Shown piece after piece: positions 1 to 12,243 of a stretch of DNA of 64,000 nucleotides (position 1 is its first letter; each line of letters starts with the position of its first letter). The notes under the pieces are model-generated. The model had not been told where the DNA came from. It searched no databases and was given only the letters and a program-made list of their open reading frames with translations. Both the position numbers and the translations under genes were made by a program. Source of the DNA: Rotaria macrura (Eukaryota; Rotifera; Eurotatoria; Philodinida; Philodinidae); NCBI GenBank assembly GCA_900239685.1, contig OENT01000144.1, positions 62,001 through 126,000 of the forward strand, in the 5' to 3' direction.

Positions 1-134
1 TATATTGAATACAGTGTAAAAATAGTACTAAAATTTTTTTATTCATATTGAAATGTTTTAAAAGTATCGTTTATATCGTTGAAAATTTCATTATGAATAT
101 AGAATTTTTCGAACAAATATATGTGCAAGTGTCG

Positions 135-675
135 TTTTTGTGTACTCAAAAAGTGAGTACACTCTAGAATCGGTCACTGTGTCCGACCGTTTACACGATA
201 ACTCTTTACAAATACATTCGATTGAGTTGAAATTTTGTGCACAGAATTGTCTAATCAGTATCTCGGTCGAGGTCGAAGATGAGAAGGATCCGGCAAGAAT
301 TGGCTGAGTTATCGAAGAAAATGTCATTATTGACCAAACAATCCCTGACGTCGGGTACAGGGATTTTTTCAAAAGAACATTTTTTCCTCAGAATTATCCA
401 TAACGTATATAAATCGACACAGTTTTTAACGCTGATTCCGAATCTGATATTAGTTTTGAACCAAATCGTAGCTTTCTAACAAGACATCACCTGAAAAAGC
501 ACAAAAACTGCATCCAGAAACCAAATGCCTAGATATATCTCAGATGACTACTAGCTGTGCGGTTTTCAAAAAAGGTTCACCGCTGCACACATTCTAGAAT
601 GGCTGATTTGTCTCATTCCCTTTTTTGAAGTACACATAACTCTCAGACTTAAGTCCGAGGTTTTCACATTTATTT
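135..675 (-). repeat. Interspersed repeat A, copy 1 (about 541 bp)
   Basis: The reverse complement of this segment matches 30943-31488 along its full length with scattered substitutions, roughly 85-90% identical by eye. Both copies start near 'aataaatgtgaaaacctcgg' and end near 'gtactcactttttga'. The shared ends suggest a discrete mobile unit of about 545 bp. Both copies keep an open frame on the same strand, but I recognise no protein in it. I see no terminal inverted repeats, A tail or clear target-site duplication, so the class (SINE, MITE or fragment of a larger element) is undetermined. Confidence 0.8.
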
Positions 676-1823
676 TATTATGAATGTGACAAGTTAAGAT
701 TCTTAAAGTATCCATGCAAACTATAAGAAAATAAACGAGATTACAAAATAAGTTGTCTATAGAAAATATCAACTATTACCGAGTTGCATAACGTTATTTT
801 CATTGAAAAAGTGCTATTAATCTACATGTTAGTTTCGTGTTTCGCTTTAGTTCTAACTGTAGATAAATTTCTACATAGATCTATCATGTAAACAAAATGA
901 CGATATTGAACGAAATTTATTCATTCATATTTGAAGAAAATTGTTGATTGAAGTGATTTCTTTCGGATGTTAGACACTTAACATAGCATGACTTGAAGAA
1001 TTTGTGATCTTATACTCATCTGTATAGCAAAGTAGTTACAGTAGAATGACCAGAGTATGAAACAGTGGAATAGATTTCATAAACAGTTAAATCTAGAAAA
1101 AGACGAATTAAAATTTGAAAAGAAAAATATATTCAAAACTTATGTTAACATAATGAATGATCAGTTAATAATCATATCGAAGTAGAAAATTGAAATTTGA
1201 CACTAAAGTTACTGTAACTACATTTAAGAAATTTTTTACAACAATTGCAGCAACAGCGATCTAAAACATATTTTTATTAATATGTAACATTTGATTGATG
1301 GTATCAATATTAAAATTAAATATTTATTGATTTATCTGTGTTTATAGATATTTTATTTAATGATTTCATTGTGTTCTTTTTAGATACTTGTATAGACAAA
1401 CATAGTCGAGGTCTAATCGTAGAATATTGTTGAAAGCTTCAGACATAACAGTCAGATATGAAGGAGACAATATATATTGTGGTTTTGACTTAACTTTTTG
1501 GGTCATAGAAACCTCAGACTTGTCGATGTTTGATAGAGATAAATACTATCATAAACAGACATCCCTGATAGCTGTGTCAATATTGTATGATAGCAAGAAA
1601 ACAAATGCATAGTTAGATCTCGATGATCTTCATATCGACGCAGTGTAAATTGCTTTAGTCTTATCTATTGATTTTAATCTCGTTTATGATTATTTTAATT
1701 GGAATTCTTGTTACTATGGTAAAAGATAGTTTTCATTTCAAGAAATTCAAACACAATTTAAAAATTTTATTATTATCAGTAGACTATTTTTGTAGAAGAA
1801 AGAAAAATCTCAAGTTTTCGTAC
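676..1823. other. Gene-poor stretch
   Basis: A+T-rich sequence with only short open frames lacking plausible splice contexts or recognisable motifs. I see no gene or structured RNA here. Confidence 0.5.
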
Positions 1824-2557
1824 TTAGTAATTGTAGCAATCACAAATAATTTTTTTGATTAAATTCAAAGTTTCATTCTTTCTTAAATGATGATCATCAT
1901 GAACTTCAATCATTGATGTTGGATGCATATTTGAAACACGAACTTTTTCTATATATTCACGACTTGTTTCAATAGGTACAACATCATCGTTTAAACCATG
2001 AATAATTGTAATAGGACAAGTTGTTACGATAGGATACGATGGATATGTTAGTAAATCACGAAAAAATTCGAAATGAACAGGTTCATCTTTTTGTGTTATT
2101 TGATTAAAATGATTCATGAAACCGTTGTTTTTCCATTGTTCTATATCAACTTTCGATGTCCATAGTTGACTCGCATTGAATGCAGGTGCAAGAAGAAGTA
2201 ATGAATGAAGTAATTTCGGTTGTCGTTGAGCGACAAGTGTCGAAACAAGGCCTCCAAATGAACTACCAATAAATAACCAAATTGAATTTGATTCTATAAT
2301 TCAAAATAAATAAATATATGTCGATCAAAATAATGTTCATAACTACGAATTATCTTTTTTTCAACATGATCGACCATATTCGTCAGGCATTGCTTATCAA
2401 ACGATGGTATATTCAAATCGGGTAAATCCAATGATGTGTTCAATTCATCGTGAAACCATTGATGTAATTGAACACCTTTCGTAGATAATGGTGAACTAGC
2501 AAAACCGTGTAAATAAGCACATCTGAAAGCAGTACTAGTCACAGATTTACTCGCCAT
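1824..2557 (-). CDS. Alpha/beta hydrolase, YqiA-like esterase type
   Basis: Two exons on the minus strand, 2557-2344 and 2293-1824, separated by a 50-nt GT-AG intron (2343-2294), encode 227 residues. The fold is recognisable: an N-terminal 'YLHGFASSP' (about residues 15-23) as in oxyanion-hole loops, a nucleophile elbow G-S-S-F-G-G with Ser83, the acidic residue in 'HGLNDDVVP' (Asp174), and a late His in 'HDDHHL' (about residue 206). These would form a Ser-Asp-His triad. The short, lid-poor layout resembles bacterial YqiA/UPF0227-like esterases rather than the common animal ABHD families. The substrate is unknown and the protein is probably cytosolic, since no signal peptide is seen. The start is the first ATG, and the intron restores the frame exactly across the elbow. 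A bacterial origin is inferred, not shown. Confidence 0.85.
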
Positions 2558-3892
2558 TTAATATTGAATATTTCTCATTGTTCATACTGAATGGACAATG
2601 CAAACAGCAAATTACCGATAAGTATGAAGTGTGTGTTGAATGAAAGAAAAAGAGGGTGCAAGTATATCCATCTCATTTCACATGAGATCATTTAAGAAGA
2701 ATGTCGCAGATTTGAATAGGTTAGCGTGAAATTTAAAAGACTATTCATTTATATTTAAATCTGTTCGAACGTTTTATAAATCTGATATCTCGAATGAAAT
2801 TGACCAGAGACGTTGATTACTCACTGCAATTTTTGCAATTAAATTTTCTTATTATGAAAGTCGTTGGTCTACGTTCATTATTAGATATATAATTCAATCA
2901 AAATTCACTGTTTATCCATTTCTATTGAATGCAAGTTTAGGAGAGCAATCTGAATACTTAGATGTTTTAGATTTTGGGAAAGGTATTTAGTATCTATTTC
3001 GAACACAAAAGATGCATTACTCTTACTGGAACAAATGAACCTGAATGACTTTCGAAAGGCCTGGATGCAGAAATAAAACCCTCTTCAATTTTTGAGAATA
3101 TGGAAAAGATTTGTTCAACATACATCAATACTAGTAAAGGTGATGGAGCGGTGCGCCGATAATTCAGCTTAGTATTCCATCCTTGAATTTGGTACGTTGG
3201 AGCTTATGGCATTAATAGACTTTCCGGGAACTTTATGAGGAGGTTTAACCTTTCTATAGCTTTCTTCTCTGATTCTATATAGTTATGCCGTTGTCTTGAT
3301 TTTTATTTGTGATTTCATTTTACTTTATTGTCGCTTATTTTTCTGGGTTTGAAAGCCAGGCTAAGAAACATACATATATATATATATGTTACTTGGTATT
3401 CACTACATTGTAACTTGTCATTCGACCTGTTCTCATCTCAAGTTTCTTCTTGTTGGTTGAATATTTTTTCTATCTCTATAGCTGTTTCCCTTATTGTTTG
3501 TTTATTCTTTTTTTCTTCTCTATTTCACCCTTCTTTGGATTGTGTACTGATGGAACCAGATATAAGGGCCATCAGTTCTATTCGAGAAAATAAAATAAAT
3601 TTAAACATTTTCTGTCCAACATTGTATATATACTGTTTTAGAATGGTATCAAAAACGCTATGAAAATACTCTGTACTATGAAAATGAACATACGGTATGT
3701 TGAATATATCCTAATGAGAAATTTATTCATCGGAATATTCCTCAACAAAGTTATGATATGATAAATCGAGTCTCTTAAAAGTAGTAGGCATTGGTATTGA
3801 TTATATATTCATGTGTTGAACTTTCTCTTGACTTTTCTACACTATCTCTTTCAGACAATAGACTAGCCGGTGATCAGAAGGTTTTCACACAA

Positions 3893-4075
3893 AATATTTG
3901 TTCATTTTTGAACCGCTTGAACATATTTTCGGACGAATGAAAATCCATGCATTGGAATTAGATTTGTGTGCTCTTTTTGAATATGGACTTAGAAATATTG
4001 CGTCCGTTTCTGTTGTGAGATTGATGAAATAATCTTTGAATGGTCTAAAAAATTAGTTTGGACGGCAAAGAAACA
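3893..4075 (+). repeat. Repeat B, left arm of a diverged inverted repeat
   Basis: This segment matches the reverse complement of about 4445-4625. Shared blocks in order include 'tttgttcatttttga', 'atatggactta' and 'atgaaataatctttgaa'. Identity looks like about 75%, so the pair is old. The spacer between the arms is about 370 bp. Confidence 0.7.
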
Positions 4076-4444
4076 AGTTTTGCTGACCCTTATAAATTCC
4101 TTAGTGAAGAGGCTAAGAATTGTCGGGATATCGTTGTTTTGTAGAGGAACAATATATGTTAGTGAATTCAATTGTAGCTTTTATCCAATGAGAGCTATAC
4201 TCCTTTTTCCAAGAGCTCTTTTTCACTTGAAACACCTTTTTGTTAAAAAGTCGATTTTTCAAAAATGACGTTATAGAACAACAAGAAAATTCATAAGCCT
4301 TGCTGAAAGGCACAAAGAATTCAACTAGTACAATGTTTTAGAGTAGATTTCGCTCTACCAGCTCGTACAATAACAAAGGTTCCAACTTTTAGTTTTGGGT
4401 CACAAATGTGTAAGTGTGAAAATGTGCGGAAAAAAATTCTTGTC

Positions 4445-4625
4445 TCAAGTAACTTTTTAGATCGTTCAAAGATTATTTCATAAATCTCAAACAAAAAAAC
4501 GACACAGAATTTTGTAAGTCCATATTCGGAAAGAGCACAAAATTCTGGTTTCCAACGCATAGATTGTGACTGACTCGCTCGTCGGGAAATATTTTCAGAT
4601 GGGTCAAAAATGAACAAACATTTTA
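4445..4625 (-). repeat. Repeat B, right arm
   Basis: Opposite-orientation partner of 3893-4075. A minus-strand open frame of 136 codons (4731-4321) runs through this arm. It has no recognisable domain, and the left arm does not preserve it, so I treat it as repeat-derived rather than a gene. Confidence 0.65.
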
Positions 4626-5121
4626 TGCCAAAAATTTCCAACCACCCATTAAATACAATTAATATCGAATAGAACAAAACTAAATCATGCCATATCCATA
4701 ATAGCATACTTTGTGAATGATCTAGTTGCAATGACTATAAAAATCAGACAACCCGTGTTATTCGTTTGGAATTTATAATTCATATTCAGCATATGTTATT
4801 GATTGTGTAAGAATGATTAGTAATATTGTTATTCATCATTCTATATAGAAAAAAACTAATCTTGGAACGATGTGATCCTACTAAGAAGAGAAACAACTAG
4901 AATCGATAATCAATCATCATATGTCTTCGTATGATGCGATGATATATTTTCTGCAGAAAATTTTGTTTTTCATTTGATTAGATATCTATTTTTTGTTGTC
5001 TACACAATCGAACTACATAGCAACTGAATATTCATTTTATTCTTTTATTCTGTTTTATTGTCTCAATAATATGTTTATGATTGTTTCTTCCCGATCCATG
5101 CTCTATTAATTCAATATCGAT

Positions 5122-7077
5122 ATGGCATCAGCTGAACGATTTCATCAACGAATACTAACAGATAATCAATACTCTTCGATGTCTAGAGATGATTCAATCG
5201 AAACTCGATTAACGACAAAAACTAGTATTTCACAAAGAACTGAAAATCAACTGAACATTTTAAATTATAAAGAGTCGAATCCTATTAATCAATCAGTCGA
5301 TTTACAACAAAAAAACCAGGAATTTCAAGAAAATTCTAAATTAATACGTAACAACTTGAAAATTCTATCAAACACATCAACACATAATAATAAGCATAGA
5401 AATATGAACACAACTACGAGCATTGTTCTTGATACAAGCAAAAGTAACAATGAAGATGATTGGGTATGATTTAATCTAAAAAAATTAAAGTATTTACATC
5501 TCAATATATATATATATATATATATACTGGATGCTCCATAATGTTAGCACAGTGTTTGTTTTGCCTAACACCTCATTAAAAGTAAATAATAGAATCTCTT
5601 TCTCACAGGATGCAAGGTCAAAATCTCGACAAAGTTCTATTCATTGTGATCTAAAAGAAAGGAACCACTCGTTTTTATAAGGTTCATAGTTAAGTTGTAT
5701 GAATCGTACCTACTTTCCACTCATTTACCTAAGTAATTCATTTTTTCCATACATGCTACGATGAAGTTTTTGAAAACATAACTTCTTATAAGATAACTAT
5801 TGAAAATCTCGACTATGGAATTTCTTAATGATCATTGTTAACGTTCGATAGCGTTTTCCGTTAAGTCAATATTTGATAGTAATAGCATTGTCGGTCTTCT
5901 ATGTATTTCTTTTGAAAAGAAAAAAAAACCTCCGTCCTAGGTATCACATATATGACCAGAATGACTTTCATTTTCGCAGAATTTCCATGCACCAGATTTA
6001 TCTTTCTTCTTCGAATCTGAATAATAACATGTTCTACTACATTATTCAATTTGAATCAAAATTCAAATACTGAGAAAGAATCTATTCTAGTTGTATCAGC
6101 GCGTACAATACATTTCTATTTCACAAAAGCATAGTTCGATCGATCACCACCTCTTAGTTGTCTGTTTCTATGACGAAAAACTAAGAAAAGAAAATGCACA
6201 ATAAAAGTGAATGGTAACTACGTAGGGACACTATAAAAACATTCAGTTCTTTTCTTTGAAATTGAGATAAATAGAAGTTAGTCGAGAATTTGATGGTGCA
6301 TGTTTCTAGAAAGACATTAAGATTTTATTATCTATCTGCAGTAAGATATAGGGTAAAATAAAAAGTATGAAAACATCATGGAGCACATGGGATATATGTA
6401 TATACATATATACTTATGAATAAATATTCAGGTGTGTCCAATAGCTGTAGCATTAAGAAAAGCTGGCTATGATGTAAGTTTATTGTCGACTGTTCATCTG
6501 GACACATTGGTAATGACTTTTTATTTCATGGAAAACACAGGTACCATTGAGACCTTCAAAATCATGGCTTGAACGAGGTTAGTCTATTGTTTTTTTTAAT
6601 TAATTTTATTTCTCAATTGAATGTTGACTCTTTTTGAATCTGTCTAAAACATTCTTTTGATGTATTCGAACGGTTCAGACACACTGAAATAAGTTCAACA
6701 TTCATAAAAGAAGAAATCATAAATTATATATGTTCAGTGTTTTTACAGAATTTCCTGTTTCAGTACTAGATACAAAAAGATTTATTCTAATCAACATTTT
6801 TCTCTAGTGAAAATTTCTTTCGTGTTAATTAGATAAATGAAAATTATATATACATTTGTATAAGATGATTCGCTTCATTAAAACTTAGAATTATTTTTTC
6901 CGACTCAAATCAATTCATATTTTGTTCCTTCTTATTCTTCTTCTTACTCAATTGGTAATTTAAATCCTAATAAGGATAAATTTCATCCAATGAATAGATA
7001 GTAAATCATACACATAATGCTTTATTTTAGATCGAAAGAAGCAAGCATTACTAGTACGCGAACGACAAGCATCCTGA
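5122..7077 (+). CDS. Unrecognised 155-aa protein, four exons
   Basis: Exons 5122-5463, 6432-6473, 6541-6577 and 7031-7077 join in frame through GT-AG introns to give 155 residues. The first 114 residues are polar, rich in Asn, Ser, Thr and Gln, and look disordered. The last 41 are compact and basic, including 'CPIAVALRKAGYDVPLRP' and ending in 'KKQALLVRERQAS'. I do not recognise the family. The tiny middle exons (42 and 37 nt) keep frame and the C-terminus looks constrained, which argues for a real gene. No signal peptide or membrane segment is seen. The C-terminal region could be a short interaction module, but that is a guess. Confidence 0.6.
5504..5526. repeat. (TA)n microsatellite
   Basis: About 11 uninterrupted TA units just inside intron 1 of the gene at 5122-7077. 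Confidence 0.85.
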
Positions 7078-10000
7078 AAACAAATCTAATCTTATTAATA
7101 CAATTTCACAATATTAATTATAATTAAATATACTTAAAAATATAAAAATAGTCTTACCGTAGTAAGTTCTTAATATTTCAAGTAAATCGATATGATTTTT
7201 AACAATTGTACCACATCATTCTACTATATAAAAAGTTTTGTTTATTTTTGTCATGAATTTTTTCAACATCATGCTAAACATTTCTAATATATATATATAT
7301 GATATAAATAGATAGAAGAAAATTAAAATGGTGTGTAACTTTTGCTTAGTATAATATTTGATTTCTATTGGAACAGATTGTATTAGTTTTCATGATTAAA
7401 TAAGTCAAGAAAGAGGAAACATCGAGTCTGGAAATTCATGTAACAGCATAGTATTTCAAAAAATTAATTTTTTGCGTTATATTTATATTGATCTTGTTAT
7501 AGATTATTTCCTCACATACGGATGTAAATTTCTTCGACATGCTATAAGATCAAGAGTTTATCTATTTAACAGAACAAAACATCCATGTATTAATGAAAAA
7601 CATCATTCGTGTAAATGTAACCTCCCATGTTTTTCTGTATTTATACGTCATTCAACTGATTACTATCTTCTTTTAATAGCTTTTAGATTGTTTTCATTGA
7701 AGGGTAAGTTTGGTTACGCATATAATTTGATTGATGACTTTGTCGACATGGAGAACTAGTTGTCTGGTTCTTTTTTTCCGTATTTTAAATGCATACTTGA
7801 TAAATTAGTGTTTGTACAGCAGATTACTCTAACTAGACAACACGACAACATCAATTGATTCTATCTCGGAAAACTAAACAAATCGATTCGTAAAAGTAAA
7901 GGTGAGTTATTTTCTCTGTTCTGAAAGATGATAAGTTATTAGTTCTAATTTTCATTAATTAATACTATGAGAGAAATCTTATTAATTCATATTTCGATTA
8001 TGATTATATAGTTGTCGTTCTATAGTTTATGATGAGACGAACATTCACACTACAAAAAAAAAAATTTCCATTAGTTACATATTATTGTTGAGAGATTTTC
8101 AAAGTATTCTCATTATATATAAGAAAGTACTTCGAATAAAATATCAAACAGTTGATTGATGTATGTATTTATGAGTAGAAGTAGAAGAGATAATTAAACT
8201 ACATTAAATCAAAAAAAAAATATGACATAAAGTACTCTTATTGTCAAGGAGAAAAAAGAGAAAGAAACCATGGACATTTGATGATATTCAAAGTATCATT
8301 AAAGAATGTTGGTAAAAAATGATTGAGTTTGGTTATTCAATCTAGCAATTCACTTATTGTGATGGTTCGAAGGCAGCTATCAATGAATAGAAATGGTTCT
8401 AATTCTGAATATAGATTTAATCGATCTTTATTTTTTTTTGTTTTGTCTAACAAAATTCCTTTGAAAACCGACTACTTCTCTATTTTCAATATGTGCTTAA
8501 ATTCGATCAAAACATCATGAATAGAAGCAGTAACATCGATGTAAACATTGATTTTTATACTTATATAAATATATCATGAATGAATTTCGATCTCTAGTTG
8601 AAAGTAATAATAATTAGAATCGTGAGATAGTTCAAAGTCCCTTCCAGAAATACTTATACATTGCTATTGAGATGAGACAATCTCATATTATATATGACAA
8701 GACAAAAATTCTTGTTTTTTTGACTATAAATTAAGTTTGAGTTATGTTTTTGAAGTTTTTCCTCGTTTCACTATTAACTCTTAGCATCTACTCAATCCTT
8801 TTCTCCTGTATTGTTTGTTTGACACTTGTCAAAAACTTTGTTTTTCACTTCATTTGTTCAAATATTCATGTATTTACAATTACTATACAGTTAAGTCAAT
8901 CTTTGATAAGCATAGCTGTTAAAACAAAAAGAATTATTTGATTTTTGATAGAAAATAAGAACTATTGATGAATAGTTCTCGAGTAACTTCATCATTCAAT
9001 GGCAATCGCATTCGTGATTATTAATACTTATAACGAAGCTAAATACATCTTCAATTATGTCAATAGTTCTTTGACATGAATCAATAGCGAAGGTTCAAAG
9101 TTGTTTAAACTCATCTACAAACTATCTGAAGATTTCTTCTCTAATATGAATGTAGGTACGATTTAAAACACATCAATATTGATTATGTTATATCGAGAAT
9201 GACCTCAACATTAAAGACAATACAGGGGAGGAGAGAATCTACTGCATGGAAATAAGAAAATGATTCTTTCTTCTTTTATTAGGTACTCCGGTGTTCTTCT
9301 GCATATTTGATATTCTCATTTTTGTTTTCTTTATCATGCAAAGCAAGTCTTCGAAAACAATTCTCACGATAAGATAATGAATATTCCTAATGTCGTTGGT
9401 CTATTAATGATTAGATGTCAAGAGTCAATAATCATAGAATGTAAAATTGAGACTTTTAATTATTTTAATTACGTTTGAATAGTTGTCAGAATCTTTTTCT
9501 TCTATTCACAGGCATAGATTTATTTCATAATGAATTTTTAAATGACTAGGGGAAAAAAGGAACTCATCCTGGATAGATGTATAAGATATGAACTAATAAT
9601 AAGATGCGAATATATTTTTGATTATAAGAGCTACCATAATGAAACTTCTTATATTTAGCCTTATTACATTGCACGTCATATATTATGAACACATAGATCC
9701 TACAGTCAATTCCGACTGGTTTCTATTCGCTTGTTTTTGATTGCTAAAGGCTTGTAACAATAATGTGCCATTTGCTGAAAATTAAAAAAATACCTGCATC
9801 AATAGATGAGAAAAAAACATATATATTCATATTTTGCTCTGACTTTAATTTCTGCTAATTGCGATTTATTATGAAAAGTAGAACTTTTTTCACCCTAGGT
9901 CTAAAAATAATATATGATTTTTTTTTCTATGATAGAATGATGATGTGCCGCGAAGAAAATTTAATGAGACATATTGCACTATAATGCGAAGAAGAAAGAA

Positions 10001-12243
10001 GGAAAAACATTCAGTTCTGTTATTTTTTTTTCATGCACTGCTATAGTGTTAGTTGATGTCTATTTAATACATAATTTGAATATTCTTATCAAACCTTTTT
10101 CTCATGTTTGTTCAAGGTAAGTCAAATGATAAAAACGAAATCTTAGAGATAAAAGAATAGATTAACCGACTTTTTTCTTATTATAGAAATAATGACCATG
10201 CTTAATTGCTCTGATATTTCCTGTTTTGTTTTTCAAATTGCTTAAAATGGATTTCGATTTTATTGAATTATTTCTAATGATTTACAAAGCTATTCTTCAG
10301 TTATTGTGTACGTTAGAGCGAGACCTTTCTTAGTCAGAACTATGTCGGTGCGTGTATTCGTGTTAACATTTTAAACTTTAGTAAATGATTACGAAACAAA
10401 AAATGTTAATGAAAGAAGATCATTGCAGTAGCTAATCATGATGAAAAAGTCATAATGATTGTTGTTCTTTCATTCAATCATTTTTTTTGTGTATGCTGCA
10501 GATTGATTATTTACTACAAATATTCCTATTGGCTTTTGATATTCAACTAGAAAATAGGTAGATTTTTGTTTGATCCATGTATGTAAAATTTTCGAACAAC
10601 ATAGACATGAGATTTTCATATCATACTAGTTGTTGACGATGCTTAATTTACCTGAAACAATGTCAATAGCATGTCGTCGATTGTAATCGATATGAAAAAG
10701 GAATAATTATTATATATATTTATTTATTTATTAATATGTATATGCACGCATTGAACGTCTATTAATTTAGTTTTTGGTATTGCCGATGAAGATTTTGCAA
10801 CGATGTTTTTTTTTTCCATAATTTATACGTATTGAAAATAAATGACTTCGTTTCTCGATGTCGTGTTCATTGTAAAAAAACGTTTTAGTTTTCATTAAGA
10901 AATGAAAGATAGTCCAAGAAGAAGAATTGCCAACGGTATTAATTTTGTTCGAGGGATTATGCCAGATTTATTAGTACTATCTACCAGAGATGGATACCTT
11001 GCACGATGCCTACTTTAACTATAGAAAAGCTTAGTATTAACTTTGAAGGATCATTTCACACCTTCGGTTGATCTACCGGTTAAACTTGTTGCTTTCATTT
11101 TCTACTAGTTACTTGCTACAGACTATCTTCTCTCATTATTCTATTTCGCAGTTCAGAATGACATGCTAATGATGATACATAGAGAAAATTATGGCGAATT
11201 CATTTTTATTGAAGTTACCATGAATTTCAATGAAAATCATAGTTCATTAGAACTCATTTTTGTTTTTATACTCGCCTATTCTTATCGATCTTCCTATAAA
11301 TAGTATACAATTTGATCATCAATTTATAATTCTATTTCGCTTTTTGAGAGCTATAATATATTCTATTGATGGATAGTTATGTTAACATCTGTCCGAACAT
11401 CCATTCATCTTGTTCTGTCTTCGTGTTTTTTTTTCTTGTCGGTTCTTTTTATATTGAGAATTTTTATGCTTCTAAGTTTTGTAAGATATTGTTCATTAGT
11501 TATGCTTAATTTTAGCAAGACAAAATAGTCTAATTAAATGTTTCGAAAGTAAAAAAAAAGTTATTTCTATTTAAAAGAAAAAGAAAATAGCAGAAAAATG
11601 TCCTCAAAAATAAACACGTATTCAACGTATGATAACATGTTTACAATCCACAGTAAACTTTTGTCAGACTCGATGAGTCAGTTTCTGTATTTATTTGCTG
11701 GTTAAAATGAATTATCTTCTATGCAAACTTTGGACTTTTTGTTTACTCGACTCAACTAATTTTGATAACGAATGAGTTTTATTTGTCTTCGATACACAAA
11801 TCGAAGAAGAATGATTTCACATAATGGTTTAACCTGTGAATGACGTTAGTCGTGTTTATTTCAATGAATGCCCTATGTCTCTATGCTGATGTCTGTCTCT
11901 TATTCTTGCTCTCTACTCTATTGAGATATTTCTTTAAGTGAATTCCATATCGGAATTTTAGGATTGTATTACATTGACGATATGTCAAAGACGATACTTT
12001 AGAAAAGCAAACAATATCCTTGAGGCATCAATCTATAATCAAGAAGAATTAAATGTAATCATTAAGTGCTGTTCAATAAATAACATATCTCACTAATGCA
12101 TGAGTTTTTAAATCAAGCACTTATTTTTATATATTTCATTATATCTATCGTTGTTGAAATATTACTTTAAACGAATAATATCTATTAAATGAAATTGATC
12201 ATAATTTTAGATTTTTTACATTAAAAATTTATTGACAAATAGA
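7078..12243. other. 5.2-kb gene-poor region
   Basis: Only short A+T-rich open frames are present (for example 7472-7759 and 8744-8941). None has a recognisable motif or splices to a neighbour. The part nearest 12244 probably holds the GPCR promoter and 5' leader, but no element could be identified. Confidence 0.5.

Larger units (their letters stand above)
2558..5121. other. Intergenic region with repeat B
   Basis: This region separates the divergently transcribed hydrolase (minus) and the gene beginning at 5122 (plus). Apart from the inverted repeat at about 3893-4625 I see no gene. Both promoters presumably lie in this interval, but I cannot identify promoter elements. Confidence 0.5.

Noticed and set aside
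7472..7759. 95-codon open frame with several cysteines
   Set aside because: No ATG at its start, no signal or domain pattern; composition matches the surrounding noncoding DNA.
8744..8941. 65-codon hydrophobic open frame starting with ATG
   Set aside because: Hydrophobic runs arise easily from T-rich sequence; no homologous motif or gene context.
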